Source: Bacteroidales bacterium (GTDB lineage Bacteria > Bacteroidota > Bacteroidia > Bacteroidales > Tenuifilaceae). Taken from it: a DNA stretch of 64,000 bases. The first letter of the stretch is position 1. Every line of letters starts with the position of its first letter. Positions 60,154 to 64,000 of the stretch are shown piece by piece. Under the pieces are notes generated by a model that saw nothing but the letters and a program-made list of their open reading frames with translations, searched no databases and was not told the origin of the DNA. Made by a program: the position numbers and the translations under genes. Location of the stretch: contig JACJXD010000001.1 in assembly GCA_020636845.1 (NCBI GenBank), positions 62,001-126,000 on the forward strand, written 5' to 3'.

Positions 60154-63100
60154 CTACTTTTTAAAGCCCCATTTGTAGATGATTTTTCTGAGCTTATCGA
60201 AGTCTATTGGTTTCGATATGTAATCGTTACAGCCTGCATTTAGTGCCTTTTCTTTGTCTTCGGAATAGGTATATGCCGTTTGTGCTATAATGGGAACGGA
60301 TTTATTGAATTGCCTGATAATGCGCGTTGCTTCAATGCCGTCCATATCGGGCATTTTAATATCCATTAATATTAAACTGATAGTAGGATCTTCCTGACAA
60401 AGTTCAACAGCTTCGGAACCCGTTTGAACATTATATATATTTGACGAAAAGTTGTGTAGCAACTCTTTAAGTAGTTTTCTAGTAGCCTCGTCGTCGTCAA
60501 CTATTAGAATTTTTAATTTTTTACTTTTGCTCAGCCTTTTTTCTTGGTAGTTTTTCTCCGCATTTTTAAATGCGTTTTCATCCTTATAAAATGGTAAATT
60601 AACATAAAATGTACTGCCTTTGCCTTCCTTAGAATCGACAGATATTGTTCCTCCAAGTAAATCGACAAAGGATTTTACTATTGATAAGCCCAACCCAGCG
60701 CCTTCGTATTTTCGAGAAAACGAATTATCAACCTGCAAGAAGCGCTCGAATATTTTATCTTGTTGACTGGAAGGAATCCCTATTCCGGTGTCCGCAACGT
60801 ATATTTCAATAAACCCGTTACCAATAATTGCCCCAAAATCGATGGTCCCTTTTTCGGTGAATTTAAGGGCATTCTTAAGCAGATTTGTGAGTATAGAATC
60901 GAATTTCATTTTATCCATGTACATTTTTATTTGCGGAAGTTCCTGTCCTCCCTGAAGAAGCAATGTTAGGCCTTTATCCTGTGCTTCAGTATTAAAGAAT
61001 AAGTACATGTATTTAAGTTCCTGACTTACATCTATCTCTGATGAATTAACTTCGAGGTTGCCCGTTTCAACCTTCGAAATATTAATAAGGTTATCGATTA
61101 TTTCAAGAAGTCTTAGGCTGCTTTTGTTTATAATATCTAAATATTGTAGCCTTTGGTCGTGTGTTATTTTTTTACTACGAAGAAGTTCCGTAAAGCCTAA
61201 AATGCCGTTCATTGGTGTACGAATTTCGTGGCTCATATTTGCAAGAAAAATAGATTTGAGGTTATCGCTTTCCTCTGCTTTATTTCTGGCTACGGATAAT
61301 TCTAGATTTATTGCCTTTATTCGTTCGTTACGTTCTTTTAACTCTTCGTTTAACGACAGGTACTCTTCGTTTTGTTCCTTTAGTTTAATGTCTCTTTCGA
61401 TAATTTCATTTTCCCACTCTTTGCGTTTGGTAATATCCTCTTTGATGGCAATGAAATTCTTAATTTGATTGTCTTGGTCAGTAATTGGAGTTATTATTGT
61501 TGATACCCAGTAATATTCACCGTTTTTCTTTTTGTTCAAAAGTTCTCCTTTCCAATCGGAACCACTTAAAATGGTTTCCCATAAATTTTTATAAAACTTT
61601 TTATCCTGTTTTCCTGATTTTAAAATTCTTGAGTTTTTTCCAATAACTTCACTTGCTTTATAACCAGAAATTTCTTCGAATTTTGGATTAACATATTCAA
61701 TATTACCATTGCTATCTGTTATTACTACAATAGCAGGACTTTGCTCAATACCTTTAGATAGTGTTTTTAGTTGTTCTTCTGTTTTTCGTTTATCGGTAGT
61801 ATCGGAAAAAATGGTTGCAAATAGTCCCTCTTGCGGGCTAAATGCCCATACGTCCAGAAATTTGTTGAACAATCTTGAATATCTGTTGAATTGAATGGGT
61901 TTTCCAGTATTTGCAACACTGCCGAAAATGCTAATAAATTCATCTTTTATGTTTGGGGCAATTTCTTGTCTGGTTTTTCCTTCAATATCATTTTTATTAT
62001 ATCCGGATAATTTTTCAAAGGCAGGATTTACATTTAAGAATTTGTAGTCGATAGGAACATTACTCTTGTTAAGAATTATTTCGTGTAAGGCAAAGGCTTG
62101 GCTCATATTATTAAAAAGAATGCGAAACTTTTCTTCACTTTTACGTAATTCAATTTCAGCCTTTACCCTTTTAGTGACATTGTTAATAACAACGACAATT
62201 TCGTCGGAATTAAGTTTATATATGGTATATTCTTTCCATGTTTCAACACCATTGATTTTTGATGGTATAGGTTCTACATATTTAGTTATGTTTGTTTTCC
62301 AAGCAGAGTAGAGTATATCATGAAAATTAACAATTTCGGTTTTGGGCAATATCTCGTAAATGCTTTCATTTATAGTATCCGGCCGTTTAATACCTTCTTG
62401 TTTTTCAGCAGTATTATTAAAATCGGTAACATTAAAACTATTTCCATTATTTGAGGTAGAACAAATTACTACAGAACTTGGACTATTATTAAATAAGTGC
62501 ATCCACCGTTCGTGAATACTAATAATTCTTTGTTCTATGGCTTTGCGTTCGGTTATATCTTGAACAACGCCAAACACTCGATTGTCTTTTTTGTCGAATT
62601 CTGCTACGGAATGAATGTCTTTTATTTGTCCAGCTACAGTTTTTATTTTGAATTCAACATTATATAGAATGTTGTGTTCGATTAAATTTTCGAGAGTATT
62701 ATCCAGTAGTTCTCTGTATTCTGGTAATGTATATTCCTGAATTTGGGTAAAAGTTAAGTGGTCTATTTTTTTTATACCATATATTAAATATGAGTTGTTA
62801 GAAGCTGTAATTAAGCCTGTGTTTAAATTGAGTTCCCAATTGCCGACTTTTGCAACCATTTCTGCTCTTTCCAGACGCGCTTCGTTTTCGCGAATCTTTT
62901 TCTCAATTTGATGTTCTCTTGTTTTATCCCTAAAAACCAAAACAATTCCTTGTAAAAGATTGAGGTCGTCGTAAACGGGTGCGGCGCTGTCGGAGATAGG
63001 AATTTCTTTTCCTGATTTTGAGATTAGGATAGTATGGTTAGCAAGCCCAACTATAATTCCTTTTTCAATGACTTTGTAAATTGGATTTGCTACTGGTTGG

Positions 63101-64000
63101 CGTGATTGTTCATTAATAATATGGAATACATCTGTAATAGATTTGTTCTTCGCTTCATCGAATGACCAACCTGTTAGTTCTTGCGCTACCGGATTCATTA
63201 CAGTAATTCTTCCTTCTGTGTCGGTAGAAATTATGCCATCGCCAATGCTTTGCAGCATTGTGTAAAATTCCTTATAGTGACTTACAAGTAATTTTTCTTC
63301 TTTCAAATTTTCGGCATATATATAGCGTTTTAGGTAGTTATGGTGCCAAAATAAACCGAAGAGGATAATTAGCAACATTAATATGGTGAGCGAAATAGTG
63401 ATACGTTGACGGAAAATTACAGGAGCAAACAGTTCTTTGGTATTAATTTTTATGATTAACGACCATGGCATTCCTGCTATTTGTACTATGTAAGCATATG
63501 TATCTTTTTTGAGATTGTCCTGATATTCATAAAATCCTTGATAACCATTAGCTGCTTTAATGCTGGCTTTATCTGCATTTACTAATGGGAATCTAAGTTT
63601 TTCATCGGAATCGTAGTGTTGGTTCAGCTTGCTGAAGTAAAGGACGCTATCGTCTTTTTTTTCTAGAAGAACAATTTCGGCAGTGCGCGATGAAATAGGC
63701 CATTCCTTAATAATAGGCAAAATGGTTTTTGTGAAGTTTTCTCTAAAAACCAATGCGCATACTATTTTGTTTTTATATGCAATGGGTGTAGCATAGTCAA
63801 TATGAATTCGTTTGTGTGTTTTGCAGAAGTATAAATCGGAAAAAATTACTCTTGAATGAGGTGTGATCTGCTCAATAATTTTTTTAGTCCGATTATCAAT
63901 CCATTGCGTAGAATCATTTGCTTCCGAAATTAGTATCTTTCCGTTAGGTTTTACAATAAGTATGTCTTCGTATATATTGTTAATATTTATGAGTTTTAAT
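60154..64000 (-). CDS. Hybrid sensor histidine kinase with multiple PAS domains (5' end outside the window)
   Basis: The frame stays open to the window edge, giving 1281 visible residues. The first 180 look like the end of an extracellular Cache-type sensor (YATPIAYKNKIVCALVFREN), closed by a membrane helix near 200-218. Five PAS-like domains follow (SIGDGIISTDTEGRITVMNP; LERAEMVAKVGNWELN; HLFNNSPSSVVICS; ILFNNMSQAFALHE; EQSPAIVVITDSNGNIEYVNP) and a coiled coil. HisKA carries the phospho-His at about residue 924 in MSHEIRTPMNG. HATPase_c has GAGLGLSIVK. A C-terminal receiver (ILIVDDDEATRK, LILMDIKMPDMDG) makes it hybrid. It ends nine bases from the convergent Crp/Fnr gene. Confidence 0.93.
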   Translation of the reverse strand, partial: LKLININNIYEDILIVKPNGKILISEANDSTQWIDNRTKKIIEQITPHSRVIFSDLYFCKTHKRIHIDYATPIAYKNKIVCALVFRENFTKTILPIIKEWPISSRTAEIVLLEKKDDSVLYFSKLNQHYDSDEKLRFPLVNADKASIKAANGYQGFYEYQDNLKKDTYAYIVQIAGMPWSLIIKINTKELFAPVIFRQRITISLTILMLLIILFGLFWHHNYLKRYIYAENLKEEKLLVSHYKEFYTMLQSIGDGIISTDTEGRITVMNPVAQELTGWSFDEAKNKSITDVFHIINEQSRQPVANPIYKVIEKGIIVGLANHTILISKSGKEIPISDSAAPVYDDLNLLQGIVLVFRDKTREHQIEKKIRENEARLERAEMVAKVGNWELNLNTGLITASNNSYLIYGIKKIDHLTFTQIQEYTLPEYRELLDNTLENLIEHNILYNVEFKIKTVAGQIKDIHSVAEFDKKDNRVFGVVQDITERKAIEQRIISIHERWMHLFNNSPSSVVICSTSNNGNSFNVTDFNNTAEKQEGIKRPDTINESIYEILPKTEIVNFHDILYSAWKTNITKYVEPIPSKINGVETWKEYTIYKLNSDEIVVVINNVTKRVKAEIELRKSEEKFRILFNNMSQAFALHEIILNKSNVPIDYKFLNVNPAFEKLSGYNKNDIEGKTRQEIAPNIKDEFISIFGSVANTGKPIQFNRYSRLFNKFLDVWAFSPQEGLFATIFSDTTDKRKTEEQLKTLSKGIEQSPAIVVITDSNGNIEYVNPKFEEISGYKASEVIGKNSRILKSGKQDKKFYKNLWETILSGSDWKGELLNKKKNGEYYWVSTIITPITDQDNQIKNFIAIKEDITKRKEWENEIIERDIKLKEQNEEYLSLNEELKERNERIKAINLELSVARNKAEESDNLKSIFLANMSHEIRTPMNGILGFTELLRSKKITHDQRLQYLDIINKSSLRLLEIIDNLINISKVETGNLEVNSSEIDVSQELKYMYLFFNTEAQDKGLTLLLQGGQELPQIKMYMDKMKFDSILTNLLKNALKFTEKGTIDFGAIIGNGFIEIYVADTGIGIPSSQQDKIFERFLQVDNSFSRKYEGAGLGLSIVKSFVDLLGGTISVDSKEGKGSTFYVNLPFYKDENAFKNAEKNYQEKRLSKSKKLKILIVDDDEATRKLLKELLHNFSSNIYNVQTGSEAVELCQEDPTISLILMDIKMPDMDGIEATRIIRQFNKSVPIIAQTAYTYSEDKEKALNAGCNDYISKPIDFDKLRKIIYKWGFKK

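Noticed and set aside
1..64000. tRNA, rRNA, CRISPR arrays, insertion sequences
   Set aside because: Gaps between genes are short and show only promoters and hairpins; no cloverleaf-like segments, spaced direct repeats or transposase motifs were found by eye. A tRNAscan/Infernal run would be decisive.

Overview
The window looks like a chromosomal segment of an anaerobic, peptide- or amino-acid-fermenting member of the Bacteroidota, probably within or near Bacteroidales/Marinilabiliales. The evidence is AT-rich DNA, TAnnTTTG-type -7 promoter boxes, a FISUMP-domain lipoprotein, SiaB/SiaC (DUF1987) proteins, LytTR regulators, and a fermentative gene set. That set includes a 2-oxoacid:ferredoxin oxidoreductase, an ADP-forming acyl-CoA synthetase, HydE and many HdrA/B/C-like proteins. 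Genus-level placement is not possible from the sequence alone. No rRNA, tRNA, CRISPR array, insertion sequence or integrase was seen.

Layout. 0-8.4 kb (mostly + strand): the tail of a STAS protein, RNase Z, GMP synthase, an S41 peptidase, a DEAD-box helicase, an RlmL-like methyltransferase, and a SiaB-SiaC partner-switching pair. 8.4-12.9 kb (-): a large ABCG-like ABC protein with a secreted protein and a lipoprotein. 13.1-16.7 kb (+): a DPP-IV-type peptidase and a MATE exporter. 16.7-20.6 kb (-): an acetyltransferase, a phosphoesterase lipoprotein, an MBL hydrolase, a zinc-ribbon membrane protein and a LytTR regulator. 20.8-26.3 kb: an alpha/beta hydrolase, a YgbA-like protein, an orphan phage-type tail-tube protein, a secreted protein, a TPR protein and MtgA. 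26.5-32.1 kb (-): flavodoxin, an Mpv17-like membrane protein, a 49-residue membrane protein, ADP-forming acyl-CoA synthetase, a LiaF-like protein and HydE. 32-36.7 kb: a second SiaC, a DUF486 protein, YicC, Gmk, NadD and a small TPR protein.

36.8-59.4 kb (mostly -) is a redox island. It begins with an operon of aminotransferase, ferredoxin subunit and alpha, beta and gamma subunits of a 2-oxoacid:ferredoxin oxidoreductase. Next comes Hdr cluster I (HdrC-like, HdrB-like, truncated HdrA-like, small HdrC-like, membrane HdrDE-like). An insert follows with a nucleoid-associated protein, an APC permease, a FISUMP lipoprotein, CreD and a decayed creD copy. Hdr cluster II completes it: DsrE2-like, TusA, FlpD/MvhD-like, QmoA-like HdrA, QmoB-like HdrA with a C-terminal winged-helix-like domain, QmoC-like membrane subunit, then OsmC. 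A divergent Crp/Fnr regulator borders the island, with a perfect 18-bp palindrome in the shared intergenic region. The window ends inside a very large hybrid histidine kinase.

Working model (inference): peptides are trimmed and amino acids imported and transaminated. The 2-oxo acids are oxidised to acyl-CoA with reduction of ferredoxin, and ATP is made by the ADP-forming synthetase. Reduced carriers are re-oxidised by [FeFe] hydrogenase (HydE is here; the hydrogenase is not) and by the two membrane-linked Hdr-like complexes. Cluster II is tied to sulfur-carrier proteins (DsrE2, TusA) and probably controlled by the adjacent Crp/Fnr protein. The terminal acceptor of these complexes is unknown, and this is the most promising undescribed system in the window.
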